Of a stretch of DNA of 64,000 bases, positions 9,485 through 18,171 are shown piece after piece. The stretch comes from CAYWXK01 sp964462515. GTDB lineage: Bacteria; Planctomycetota; Phycisphaerae; Sedimentisphaerales; Anaerobacaceae. How positions within the stretch are numbered: the stretch's first letter is position 1; each line of letters starts with the position of its first letter. The position numbers were made by a program, and so were the translations under genes. Under the pieces are notes generated by a model. The model saw only the letters and a program-made list of their open reading frames with translations. It searched no databases and was not told the origin of the DNA. The stretch spans positions 1 to 64,000 of the forward strand of contig CAYWXK010000022.1 of assembly GCA_964462515.1 (NCBI GenBank), in the 5' to 3' direction.

Positions 9485-11206
9485 ATGATAAAGCCCGAAC
9501 AACCACCACTCACTGCACGCCACTCACTATTGGTTAATGGGCTTGGCCATGCCTTACGGCATTGGTTAGTATGCCTGCTGGTTATTTTGCCGGGTGTGCG
9601 CACGGACGGTAATATAATTTTGACCGATGTTACTAAACAGACCGGGATAACGTTTGTGCACACTGACGGCAGCTGCGGAAATCGTTTCATAATGGAGACA
9701 GTTACGGCAGGGCTGGCACTCTTCGACTACGATAATGACGGTGATATCGATATTTATTTTGTCAATGGTGCCCCGCTTAAAGGCACAGTTTGTAAAACGC
9801 CGCCAAAGAATGCTCTTTACCGTAACGACGGCGGATGGAAGTTCACTGACGTAACGGAACAGGCCGGCGTGGGTGATACAGGATACGGCCTGGGCGTGGC
9901 TGTCGGCGATTACGATAATGACGGGGACCAGGACATCTACCTGAATAATTTTGGGCAGAATGTTCTTTACCGCAATAACGGTGACGGAACCTTCACTGAC
10001 GTTACCAAGCAGGCGGGTGTTGAAGATAGCTCACCACACATAGGGGCAGGTGCTTGTTTTTTTGATATGGATAAAGACGGGGACCTGGACCTTTTTGTTT
10101 CCCACTATCTTGAGTTCTCTTATGACAAGCATGTCACCACGACTACTATGGGGATACCGGTTTATGCGAATCCACGTTTTTATCGGCCGGTGGTGAATGT
10201 TCTATATCGCAACAACGGCGATGGGACATTCACAGACGTCAGTTTAGAATCCAGGATTGGCCAGCACGCCGGATATGGTATGGGGACAGTATGTGCCGAC
10301 TACGATAATGATGGCGACACGGATATATTTGTCGCAAACGATGTAAGCGAGAATTTCCTTTTCAAAAATGATGGCAAAGGTAAATTCGAGGAAGTAGGAG
10401 TCGAAACCGGCTTTGCCTATGACGGGCAAGGCGATGAGCAGGGAAGTATGGGTGTGGACTGTGGGGACTATGACAACGATGGATGGCTGGATTTTTATGT
10501 AACCAGTTACCAGCACCAGTTGGCCACACTCTACAGAAACATGGAGGGCGATGCGTTTGAAGACGTTACACTGGCAACGGGTGCGGGGGCCGGAACCCTT
10601 CAACACGTAACGTGGGGATGTAGCTTTGTTGATTTTGATAATGATGGAGACCGTGACATATTTGTTGCCTGCGGACACCTGCAGGATAATGTTGAGCTTT
10701 ATGATGATACAACCAGTTATTATGCGCAAAACATACTGCTAATGAACACCGGTGACGGAAAATTCGTCGATGTTTCTGCAACCAGCGGGGACGGTATGAA
10801 GGTAAAGTTGAGCAGCAGAGGGGCCGGCTTTGATGACCTGGACAACGATGGGGATGTGGATGTGGTTATCACCAACTCCCGCAGGGAACCTACCATTTTA
10901 AGAAATGATTCACCCTCAAAAGGTCACTGGCTGCAGGTGCGTTTGAAAGGTATTAAAACCAATCGTGATGGCGTGGGCGCACGAGTCAAGGTAACCGCAG
11001 GGAACTTATTGCTTGTAGATGAGGTTCACAGCGGGCGAGGTTATCAAAGCCACTATGGAAGTCGGCTTTACTTCGGACTTGGTAGCCGGACGAAGGTTGA
11101 CCGTATCGAAGTCCGCTGGATTGGCGGCGGTGTCGATGTCTTTGAGAATATCGCAGTTGACCGGCTTGTTACCATCACTGAAGGCAGTTCAAAAAAAGGT
11201 GTGTGA
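9485..11206 (+). CDS. CRTAC1-type VCBS/ASPIC-UnbV protein
   Basis: This 573-residue exported protein has a hydrophobic N-terminal segment around residues 27-38. The body is a VCBS/FG-GAP propeller with many Asp-rich calcium loops (DYDNDGDIDIY, DYDNDGDQDIY, DMDKDGDLDLF, DYDNDGWLDFY) and the phrase RNNGDGTFTDV. An ASPIC/UnbV domain follows at about 475-560 (HWLQVRLKGIKTNRDGVGARVKV, then HSGRGYQSHYGSRLYFGLG). The family is widespread in Planctomycetota but its role is not established; calcium-dependent binding is the usual guess. It is the last gene of the plus operon. Its final 139 bases overlap the convergent substrate-binding gene ending at 11068. It is paralogous to the protein at 18171-19802. 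Confidence 0.88.
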   Translation: MIKPEQPPLTARHSLLVNGLGHALRHWLVCLLVILPGVRTDGNIILTDVTKQTGITFVHTDGSCGNRFIMETVTAGLALFDYDNDGDIDIYFVNGAPLKGTVCKTPPKNALYRNDGGWKFTDVTEQAGVGDTGYGLGVAVGDYDNDGDQDIYLNNFGQNVLYRNNGDGTFTDVTKQAGVEDSSPHIGAGACFFDMDKDGDLDLFVSHYLEFSYDKHVTTTTMGIPVYANPRFYRPVVNVLYRNNGDGTFTDVSLESRIGQHAGYGMGTVCADYDNDGDTDIFVANDVSENFLFKNDGKGKFEEVGVETGFAYDGQGDEQGSMGVDCGDYDNDGWLDFYVTSYQHQLATLYRNMEGDAFEDVTLATGAGAGTLQHVTWGCSFVDFDNDGDRDIFVACGHLQDNVELYDDTTSYYAQNILLMNTGDGKFVDVSATSGDGMKVKLSSRGAGFDDLDNDGDVDVVITNSRREPTILRNDSPSKGHWLQVRLKGIKTNRDGVGARVKVTAGNLLLVDEVHSGRGYQSHYGSRLYFGLGSRTKVDRIEVRWIGGGVDVFENIAVDRLVTITEGSSKKGV

Positions 11207-12438
11207 AATTCTAACGGCTCTATCTGGATAAATGGTTGAATGCAGCCATTTTTTATTGTGCCGAGTCCCACCGGTCGGCAGTTGCTGCCAAGCCCATCCC
11301 AATTTATGCTTCCTGTTACACCTTCATAGGGCGAAAGGTTTCTGACCGCATCGCGGATGCGTGCTCGATTGAGGCCAGCCTGCCGTATGGCTGCGATTAA
11401 CAAATTGACCGCATCATAACTATATGCGGCTGTATAGTCAGGTATATTTGCAAACCGCTCAGTGAATTTCCTTTCGAAATCATCATCTGTACCCACGGGC
11501 AGGGACCAGTAGAGTAGTGGGAATATCACTCCTTCTGTTGCTTTTGCTGCCTCTTCACAAAAGGACCTTCGGCCCATAAATGGCCCGCCGAAGATTGAGC
11601 CAGTGAATCCTTTTTCTCGAATGGTAGCTACGATTTGGGCGCTTTGTTGTGAGCCAGCGATTAGCACCAAGACATTTGGCGTTATACTTATGATTGTGTT
11701 TACAAGCCCGTTAAAATCTTTTTGCGCCGGGTTAAATTCGAACTTGTTTGCCGGTGAGATTTGATAAGGGATAAGGGATTTGAGAAGCTCGACCGTGAAT
11801 AGATGAGAGTCGTGGTCGGTGGCAGATACGAGAATAATTTTCGATTTGCGATTCCGTTGTTGCGTACGAGGACAGGTTGAGATTTGCGATTCATCCGTAT
11901 TTATCAAGACTGCCTGGCTGATGGCGTTGGCCAGTGCTGGGGCTTGAATGTGGTCAGCCGGTGCGCAGGAGAACATCCAGGGCACATTGGCAAGATTTAT
12001 GCTCTTATCGCTACTTACCGGATTAATCAGAGTCAGACGGACCTTTGTAACTACCTGCTCAGCCAGGTGCGTAGAAGGGCCGTCGATACCTCCAATGATG
12101 GCCCAGACTTTGTCAACGTAGGCCATTCGGACCACGTGGGCTGCGCCGGCAGTCCAGGGGCTGTCCGACCAGGCGGGAACGAGCCGAAACGGCAACCCAT
12201 TGTAACCGCCTGCCTTATTAGCTTGTTCTATAGCCATCTGTGCTGCGCACCACATATCGCCAGCATTAGGGCCGAAGTAGCCAATCATGACTTCGTTGAC
12301 GTCGGTTCGAGGAGGCTGGTCACGGCCCGGGCCAACATAATCTGTGTAGCGAGAGCGGAACTGGTATGGCGTCAGCCATCCCTGACTGGATTTGGCAGCA
12401 TAGGTCGCTTGAAGGGGGAAAATTAGATTGGCCACCAA
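11068..12438 (-). CDS. Periplasmic substrate-binding protein (Peripla_BP_6), altered at both ends
   Basis: Residues about 45-410 form a type-1 periplasmic binding fold of the Leu/Ile/Val-binding family (VMIGYFGPNAGDMWCAAQMA, AIIGGIDGPSTHLAEQV, YSYDAVNLLIAAIRQAGL). It is a tandem paralogue of the protein at 12549-14018. Both ends are odd. The only starts in frame (TTG at 12438, GTG at 12435) lie inside an imperfect inverted repeat (12431-12500) with no ribosome binding site, and only the tail of a signal peptide remains (LIFPLQATYAAKS). At the other end the frame runs 139 bases antisense into the CRTAC1-type gene, adding a basic, unrelated tail of about 45 residues. It may be a gene recently damaged by a repeat or weakly expressed. 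No permease or ATPase genes are nearby. Confidence 0.7.
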   Translation of the reverse strand: MVANLIFPLQATYAAKSSQGWLTPYQFRSRYTDYVGPGRDQPPRTDVNEVMIGYFGPNAGDMWCAAQMAIEQANKAGGYNGLPFRLVPAWSDSPWTAGAAHVVRMAYVDKVWAIIGGIDGPSTHLAEQVVTKVRLTLINPVSSDKSINLANVPWMFSCAPADHIQAPALANAISQAVLINTDESQISTCPRTQQRNRKSKIILVSATDHDSHLFTVELLKSLIPYQISPANKFEFNPAQKDFNGLVNTIISITPNVLVLIAGSQQSAQIVATIREKGFTGSIFGGPFMGRRSFCEEAAKATEGVIFPLLYWSLPVGTDDDFERKFTERFANIPDYTAAYSYDAVNLLIAAIRQAGLNRARIRDAVRNLSPYEGVTGSINWDGLGSNCRPVGLGTIKNGCIQPFIQIEPLEFHTPFFELPSVMVTSRSTAIFSKTSTPPPIQRTSIRSTFVRLPSPK

Positions 12439-12500
12439 GACACAAAGGCACCCAGTTTTTTAAATTTATAATTTCTTTGTGACTTCGTGCCTTCGTGGCA
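12431..12500. repeat. Imperfect inverted repeat at a gene start
   Basis: The left arm GCCACCAAGACACAAAGGCA and the right arm TTTGTGACTTCGTGCCTTCG (ending TGGC) are imperfect inverted copies around an AT-rich centre. It lies between the two substrate-binding protein genes and covers the 5' end of the downstream one, where it appears to have replaced the normal start and the first part of the signal peptide. Confidence 0.6.
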
Positions 12501-12548
12501 ATTTTTAATTTTTACGTTTTGCATTTTAAGTCTTAAGGCGAACTACAA

Positions 12549-14018
12549 CTATTTTGATGTGTTTTGTAGAGCGCCGCCTCGGCCGGGGATGTAACCGCGA
12601 GGTATGGCGAGGTCTTCTCTGGAGAAGAAGTTCCACTTTCCATTTTCCCATTTTGCAAGGTAAACTTCACCAACATCGTCGAGGGCCGAACTAAACACGA
12701 TGTCCCCTGTTACACCCGGCCACGGCGTATTTCTGTATGCCAGCACATCGCGGATTTTGGCACGGTTGAGGCCGGCCACTTGAACAGCCCAAATCAGCAT
12801 ATTCATACCATCGTAGGCGTGGGCAGCGTAAGTTTCGGGCTCTTCGCCGAAGCGCTTTCGGAAGGCCCGGCGGAATTCTGCGAGCGGGGGATTTTTGCTT
12901 TCCGGGTTCCACGGATAAGCGCAGATGACACCTTCGGCGTTTTCGCCGGCTACTTTAACGAACTCCTCCGAGACGCAGCGGTCGCAGGAAAAGTAGGGCT
13001 CCCTTCTACCCATCGCCCGCATTTGATTAAGAATCATCGCACCATCGCGGGCATCGCCCCAATGAATAATTGCATCCAGATTTTCTTTGTTTAAGCGTTC
13101 CAGTTGAAGTGAGAAATTGGTTTCCCCCAGTGCATAAGCCATTTCCAGGATTATGGGCGAGCCGATGCGGCGACTTCCATCGTTAATTTCTCTCACGCCA
13201 AACCGTCCATATCGGTTGCTTGCACGTATCACGCCCACGCGCTTCAGGCCAAGCTTTCTATATAGATAATCAACAAGCAAATAACACTGCTGGCGGTCGT
13301 CACCGATACAGCGAAAGACCCAGGGGATATTTGTCTCGATGAATGTCGGGTCTGTGTCGCCTGAATTCATCATCGGGACCTCCGCCTTGAGCGCGACACG
13401 AATGGCGATGTGGCTATTGGCGCCGTCTATCGTTCCCAGGATGGCCCAGACATTGTCTTTATATGCCTGTTTAATAATTTCGTTGCCGGAGGATCCCCAC
13501 AAGCCATTATCGTTGCTTATGACCAGCTCGAAGGGGATTTTGCGTTTAAGATAACCTCCTTTATCGTTGGCCTGTTCGATTGCCAGTTGTGCTCCCTGCA
13601 GCATTTTAACGCCCAGAGGTTCCTCGTGGCTTCTTCCGCCGGTCGCTACAGAGACCGTGGACATAATTGGGCCGATAAAGCCGATTTTGACGGTCTCGAC
13701 GTTGTTCGGTTCGGGGAGCGCACGGCCAGCGCCGGTGTATTCGATTTGCAGGAGGAAATGGCGTTTGTGCGGGCTTACGTGACGGAAAGGCTCGACGTCT
13801 TTTGATGTAGAAGCGTAAATTGTGTCCTGCTTGAGGGCGAGATTCGGCACCTGGTATGCATTCAGGCGGTTGATTGTATCGAGGACGTTGCGAGTTTCCT
13901 GGTCTATTTCGAAAGGTGGATTCCAATTCAGTGGCTTTGAGGCGGTCTGGTTTGGCTCAGAAAAAGCGCCGGTTGTTATGAGAAGTATAATCAGTGATAT
14001 AATAATTTTGTACCTCAT
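12549..14018 (-). CDS. Periplasmic substrate-binding protein (Peripla_BP_6, branched-chain amino acid type)
   Basis: The start at 14018 is chosen because AGGAGGT stands 10 bases upstream; an ATG at 14039 would lie on the upstream side of this site. The 489-residue product begins with a clean signal peptide (MRYKIIISLIILLITTGAFS). The rest is a Leu/Ile/Val-binding-type periplasmic protein (VKIGFIGPIMSTVSVATGG, AILGTIDGANSHIAIRVAL, CDRCVSEEFVKVAGENAEGV, YAAHAYDGMNMLIWAVQVAGL). It follows the propeller gene by 24 bases and precedes a paralogue. No ABC permease or ATPase is encoded in the window, so it may feed a distant transporter or act as a sensor or carrier within this locus. The ligand cannot be inferred. 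Confidence 0.85.
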   Translation of the reverse strand: MRYKIIISLIILLITTGAFSEPNQTASKPLNWNPPFEIDQETRNVLDTINRLNAYQVPNLALKQDTIYASTSKDVEPFRHVSPHKRHFLLQIEYTGAGRALPEPNNVETVKIGFIGPIMSTVSVATGGRSHEEPLGVKMLQGAQLAIEQANDKGGYLKRKIPFELVISNDNGLWGSSGNEIIKQAYKDNVWAILGTIDGANSHIAIRVALKAEVPMMNSGDTDPTFIETNIPWVFRCIGDDRQQCYLLVDYLYRKLGLKRVGVIRASNRYGRFGVREINDGSRRIGSPIILEMAYALGETNFSLQLERLNKENLDAIIHWGDARDGAMILNQMRAMGRREPYFSCDRCVSEEFVKVAGENAEGVICAYPWNPESKNPPLAEFRRAFRKRFGEEPETYAAHAYDGMNMLIWAVQVAGLNRAKIRDVLAYRNTPWPGVTGDIVFSSALDDVGEVYLAKWENGKWNFFSREDLAIPRGYIPGRGGALQNTSK

Positions 14019-14042
14019 AATTACCCTTACCTCCTCCATCTT

Positions 14043-15272
14043 TCATTTTTTATCCGCCGGACGTTCGGCGGATTTAGTTTTGGTAGTAATCCAATCAGGA
14101 TTTTCTCTGACGCCCGCATAATACCCGTTTCCGATAGCCCAGCCAAGACCTTTGCCGGTTCCTACCCAGACATCGTTGCCATCAACGTCGAGGGAGATTA
14201 TGAAGTTATGTGGCACGGCCTTTTCCATATCGACCGTTCTTTGGAGCTTGCCGGCCTCAAAAAGTTGGGCACGGCCAGCGAGAGTGTTGGGGTCGCGAGT
14301 ATAAGTAACTATACTTTCTGTCGGAAAATCTGCAACTACTCCGAGGCCTTTATCCATTGCAAAGTAGCACTCGTTGATGCTGCGGGCCTTGACGTTGTTT
14401 GTAAAGTCGCTGGGCAGACCCGTCTCATCGGCATAAAAGCCGCGCCAGTGACGGCCATCGTAACGGCTATTGCCGAAATACGTGGAAATCCACAGGACAT
14501 CTTCAACGGAGCTTACGCCGGTTACGATGACGTGGATAATCCCATCATCACGGTATAGGTCAATTTCCATTTCACCATCCGGGTCAAGATAAACCTTCCA
14601 GGATTCTTTCTTGCAGTCAAATTCCAGGCAGCCGCTGCCCCAAACGGCAAGATAAATCTTTCCTTTACCATCATAACAGACGCCATAATTCCAGATTTCT
14701 TCCATCGGGGCATTTTTCTCTGTGAATATTGTCCATTCGCCCGTTACCGTATTGAACCTGCTTGCACCTGCGGTCGTGGCGACCCAAACGTTGTCATTTT
14801 CTATAGCGATGCCATAGACGACATCATTGACCAGCCCGCTATTGAACTGGTTCCAGTGGTCGAATCGTCCGCCGCTGAAGCGAGCAAGGCCGCCCCCAAA
14901 CAAACCTATCCAGAGTTCACCAGTTCTTGGATTAACCTCGAGAGCTGTAACTACGCGCCACGGCAGACCATCTTTTTCTTTCCAGCTTTTTATTTTGCCT
15001 GTCTTTTTATCGATGCAGGCCAGGCCATCTTCAGTGCCAACCCAGACTCTTGGCCCATCGGCTTTGACTGCAAAAATGTGGTCGTTGGGAAGACCATCTT
15101 TGACCGCAAAATGCTTCCAATTTGTATAAACATAAGGCAAAGCGGCCGCCTTCGGCGGAATTTCGAATTTTTGTGCGTTACTGCCCATAGCAGGAGCTAA
15201 ATCGCAAATCCCGACAAGTCGGGATAGCAAATTGAAAATTGCCAGGGCTAATAGCACTGTAGAGTGTTTCAC
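14043..15272 (-). CDS. Exported beta-propeller protein (two-component regulator propeller type)
   Basis: The 409-residue protein has an N-terminal signal-like segment (VLLALAIFNLLSRLVGICDLAPA). Repeated blades follow of the type DGLPNDHIFAVKADGPRVWV with GTEDGLACID, and RTGELWIGLFGGGLARFSGG, typical of the Reg_prop family found in the sensor part of hybrid two-component systems. No transmembrane or kinase part follows, so this is a free propeller. It starts 10 bases after the multihaem gene and is followed by two substrate-binding proteins. A short palindrome (15208-15225, TCCCGACAAGTCGGGA) sits in its signal-peptide region. A family C palindrome (14052-14074) encodes its last residues, ending SAERPADKK. 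Confidence 0.75.
   Translation of the reverse strand: MKHSTVLLALAIFNLLSRLVGICDLAPAMGSNAQKFEIPPKAAALPYVYTNWKHFAVKDGLPNDHIFAVKADGPRVWVGTEDGLACIDKKTGKIKSWKEKDGLPWRVVTALEVNPRTGELWIGLFGGGLARFSGGRFDHWNQFNSGLVNDVVYGIAIENDNVWVATTAGASRFNTVTGEWTIFTEKNAPMEEIWNYGVCYDGKGKIYLAVWGSGCLEFDCKKESWKVYLDPDGEMEIDLYRDDGIIHVIVTGVSSVEDVLWISTYFGNSRYDGRHWRGFYADETGLPSDFTNNVKARSINECYFAMDKGLGVVADFPTESIVTYTRDPNTLAGRAQLFEAGKLQRTVDMEKAVPHNFIISLDVDGNDVWVGTGKGLGWAIGNGYYAGVRENPDWITTKTKSAERPADKK
14052..14074. repeat. Family C palindrome, copy 2 (3' end of propeller gene)
   Basis: ATCCGCC, loop GGACGTTC, GGCGGAT, then TTAGTTTT as in the copy at 29367. It forms the last codons of the propeller gene. It could make a hairpin between the propeller gene and the downstream substrate-binding gene. 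Confidence 0.65.
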
Positions 15273-15282
15273 CGTTGCTCTC

Positions 15283-18171
15283 CTATAGCGTCTTAAGATA
15301 TTCGATTAAGTCATTAAGCTGGTCTTTGGTCATATCATTAGTAATTCCGTGCTTATCCTCGGGATTATACCGCGTCCATATTTCCTCCAGGGTGTCGGAG
15401 ATTCCATTGTGCAGGTATGGCGATGAGTCGTAGATGTTATTAAGGTGTGGCGTGTCAAACTTTCCTTGTCTATCCAGCCACAGTTTCGTTCCCACATCGT
15501 GGCGCTGGCGGTCGGTGTAGAGCGGCGGGAAGTGGCAGGTGGCGCATCTTTTCTCCTTCGCGATAACACGACTATCATTGGTCATCTTTCTTTCAAATAC
15601 CTGCTTGCCACGGCGCTGGGCCGGAGTAAGTTCTGCACCCAGAGGGCGATAGCGGTTTGGCGGCCGAGGAATTGTGCAAATATAATTGTCCACCGCGGAG
15701 AGCTCCTCGGGTGTAAATGGCTGCAACCGCGTAAAGAAAACCGATAAACGCGGCCCGCATTGTCTTTGCAGACTCGGATTAGTTCCTTCCCACTTGAAAG
15801 GAGCCGTATCCAGAATTCCTCGCAGCGTCCTATTGTCAACGGGGCTGATGCCAATTCCATCCGGCTCAATGTCATAAGTAATACCGTCGATGTGTCCATC
15901 CGGATGGCAGCTATGGCAGGAGAACTGTCGGTGGAAGGTGATGTTTGCGCTGTGGAAGAGACGCTCGCCGTAGCGGGCGGTAGTAACGACTTCAGGGCCG
16001 CCTAAGTCCACCCGCTTAGTTGTCTGAAGCCGTTCAATGTCAACCACGGATAGCGAATCGTCCAGAGCATTTGCCACAAAAGCGGTTTTGCCATCCGGCG
16101 TAATGATTATTCCGCGAGGGCTTTGTCCGGTAGATATATGCGTGATGACAAACTCTGTGGGTTTACCGAGGTGATTTGGGAAGACAGTCTTACGGTCATA
16201 TTCAGAAGCGGTTTCGAGCATAGATATGAGCTTAGAGATGGCCACCACGGCTACCCTGTTTGTGCCGGAGCTTGTTACGAGGGCGAATTTACCGTCGGGT
16301 GTTATTACCAGGTCAGCAGGGTCAGGAAAACACAAGCCCGGCTCATCCAGCAATACCTGGTCAACTCGGCCGTTTTTCCAGACAACTGCCAGGCCATTGG
16401 TAATCGTCCATCCCTGAAGCAGTCGTGTCATCGGAATGCTGCTCTTGGTGCGCATCAAGGTAACTAATGCAAAATCGCCGCTTGGATGCCAGGCTACGCC
16501 CTGGAGCAGGTTGGCCGCCGGGACCGAAAAACGGTCCACGACCACAGCCTGGTTGGCATCTATAACGGTAACTTCAGAGACGAGAGGCTGGCGGAACTTA
16601 ATGAAACATGACAGGGTATGGGTTACGTAAATTAGAGACTTATCGCCAGATAGCGATAGAGACCAGGGGCCGCGGCTTGCGCTCAATCGTTTTACCTCCT
16701 TGAGCGTGACAGTGTCGATAACAGAAATACTGTCCGAAGAAGTATTGGCCACATATAAGTACTTTCCAGAAGCGTTAGTTAGAACACCATGCGGCTCGTC
16801 ACCTACGGCGATGGCGGCTATGACTTTGCCGGCGGATACATCAATGACCGCAACGCTATCATCAAGACGGAGACTAACATAAGCACGTTTGCCATCAGGG
16901 CTGAAGGTAACATCGTTGGGCTGGCGGCCAACAGGAATCTCGCCGACTTTCCGGCGGCTCGGCACATCTACAACAATTACTGTGTTCGATGCCTCGCAGG
17001 CGATGTAAAGAATTTTTGCGTCCGGGCTCAGAGCAAGATTTAGAGGTGTTTTGTAGGTTGGCGTTTCTGCGACCCCAAGAGGGTCAGGTGGATGAGCTAT
17101 TTGGGCAAGGGGTTTATCATAAACGAGAGAGGTCTGTTTTTTTATGGAATCTGGTATAGCCGGGGATTGGTGGCAGGTCTGGCAGATTTCATTGGTAACA
17201 CTTTTGAGTCCTGCGGCTGTCGCCGCCGGGCGGTCTCTCATAATTGCTTCTTGAATGTAGGCGCTACCTGCTCCGTGGCAGGTCTCACATTCGACGCCCT
17301 CATCCAGTCCATACGACTCAGTTGCGCCGCCGGCTTCTCTGTAATAGGCACTGGTATGGCACTTGAGGCACTGCGGGCTGGTCTGCGGGTCTTCTGTCAG
17401 CCCTTCCTTTTTGGCGATTTCGTATGCCTTATCGGTTGCCAGAGTTGCATACGCGCGGGCGTGGGGACTCGTCCGCCATTTGCTGAAACGGTAGCCCATC
17501 GACGGGCTGTTGTGGCAGCCGGCACACGTTAAGACGCCCACGTATTTAGGCAGGTTTTTTTGCTGGCTGGTTTCCGAAGGAAGTTGCGGCGCCGGTCGTA
17601 ATTGGTAGTTTTGGGGCGTTGGGTGAGCGATGTCTTTGAAGGCCTTTTCCATATCGAGCTTGGGCAATTTAAGCATCGCTACGTGTGAGCCTTTTTCTAT
17701 ATGGCAGTTGAGGCAATCCTGCATTGTCAGAAGCACAAGCCCCATTTTGGTGGCGGTCTGCCGATTGGTCATAATGGATACATCCATATATTCGCTTCCG
17801 GGGCCGTGGCATTTTTCACACTGCACACCCTCTTCAACAAAAAACATCTTGTCTTTTTCCCAGGCTTCGGCGTGTGCTCCGGTTGCGTGACATCCCAGGC
17901 ACATCGGCGATTCCTGCGGCTCCTGCGGAATGCCGCTCAGCTGGGCGATTTTTTTTGATTCCGGCTGAGCAAGCACTCCGTATGCCTGGGCATGTTTGGA
18001 TGCCAGCCATCGGCTATATTGATTTCCCATCCCTCTTCCATCGTGACATTTAGCACAAGCTCTGGCTCCGACATATACAGGCTGCTTCTGGCTGCTTTCT
18101 GCCGCCCAGACAGAGGTGCTTGTTACTATGACCAGAGCAATAATTAAGAAGCTACGCACTTTTATCACCAT
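15283..18171 (-). CDS. Ten-haem-motif cytochrome: duplicated tetrahaem module, YVTN propeller and MauG/CcpA-like dihaem domain
   Basis: The 962-residue exported protein (signal peptide to about residue 23) carries ten CxxCH motifs. Eight lie N-terminally at Cys 39, 91, 118, 153 and 216, 268, 295, 330. The spacings 52/27/35 are identical in both sets, so a tetrahaem module similar to cytochrome c554-type proteins has been duplicated with a period of 177 residues. Residues about 370-730 are a YVTN propeller (SPDAKILYIACEASNTVIVVD, VIDVSAGKVIAAIAVGDEPHG). The C-terminal part has CHSCH at 752-756 and CATCH at 876-880 and resembles dihaem MauG/cytochrome c peroxidases (CHPDGHIDGITYD, LFFERKM-like context, FDTPHLNNIYDSSPYLHNG). 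A periplasmic or surface electron-transfer or oxidase role is likely. Its start codon overlaps the stop of the preceding gene by one base (TAATG), so translation is probably coupled. Confidence 0.85.
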   Translation of the reverse strand: MVIKVRSFLIIALVIVTSTSVWAAESSQKQPVYVGARACAKCHDGRGMGNQYSRWLASKHAQAYGVLAQPESKKIAQLSGIPQEPQESPMCLGCHATGAHAEAWEKDKMFFVEEGVQCEKCHGPGSEYMDVSIMTNRQTATKMGLVLLTMQDCLNCHIEKGSHVAMLKLPKLDMEKAFKDIAHPTPQNYQLRPAPQLPSETSQQKNLPKYVGVLTCAGCHNSPSMGYRFSKWRTSPHARAYATLATDKAYEIAKKEGLTEDPQTSPQCLKCHTSAYYREAGGATESYGLDEGVECETCHGAGSAYIQEAIMRDRPAATAAGLKSVTNEICQTCHQSPAIPDSIKKQTSLVYDKPLAQIAHPPDPLGVAETPTYKTPLNLALSPDAKILYIACEASNTVIVVDVPSRRKVGEIPVGRQPNDVTFSPDGKRAYVSLRLDDSVAVIDVSAGKVIAAIAVGDEPHGVLTNASGKYLYVANTSSDSISVIDTVTLKEVKRLSASRGPWSLSLSGDKSLIYVTHTLSCFIKFRQPLVSEVTVIDANQAVVVDRFSVPAANLLQGVAWHPSGDFALVTLMRTKSSIPMTRLLQGWTITNGLAVVWKNGRVDQVLLDEPGLCFPDPADLVITPDGKFALVTSSGTNRVAVVAISKLISMLETASEYDRKTVFPNHLGKPTEFVITHISTGQSPRGIIITPDGKTAFVANALDDSLSVVDIERLQTTKRVDLGGPEVVTTARYGERLFHSANITFHRQFSCHSCHPDGHIDGITYDIEPDGIGISPVDNRTLRGILDTAPFKWEGTNPSLQRQCGPRLSVFFTRLQPFTPEELSAVDNYICTIPRPPNRYRPLGAELTPAQRRGKQVFERKMTNDSRVIAKEKRCATCHFPPLYTDRQRHDVGTKLWLDRQGKFDTPHLNNIYDSSPYLHNGISDTLEEIWTRYNPEDKHGITNDMTKDQLNDLIEYLKTL

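Noticed and set aside
10244..10729. 161-codon minus-strand open frame
   Set aside because: It is a mirror of the regularly repeated GAT/GAC-rich propeller codons and looks Ile/Val-rich only for that reason.
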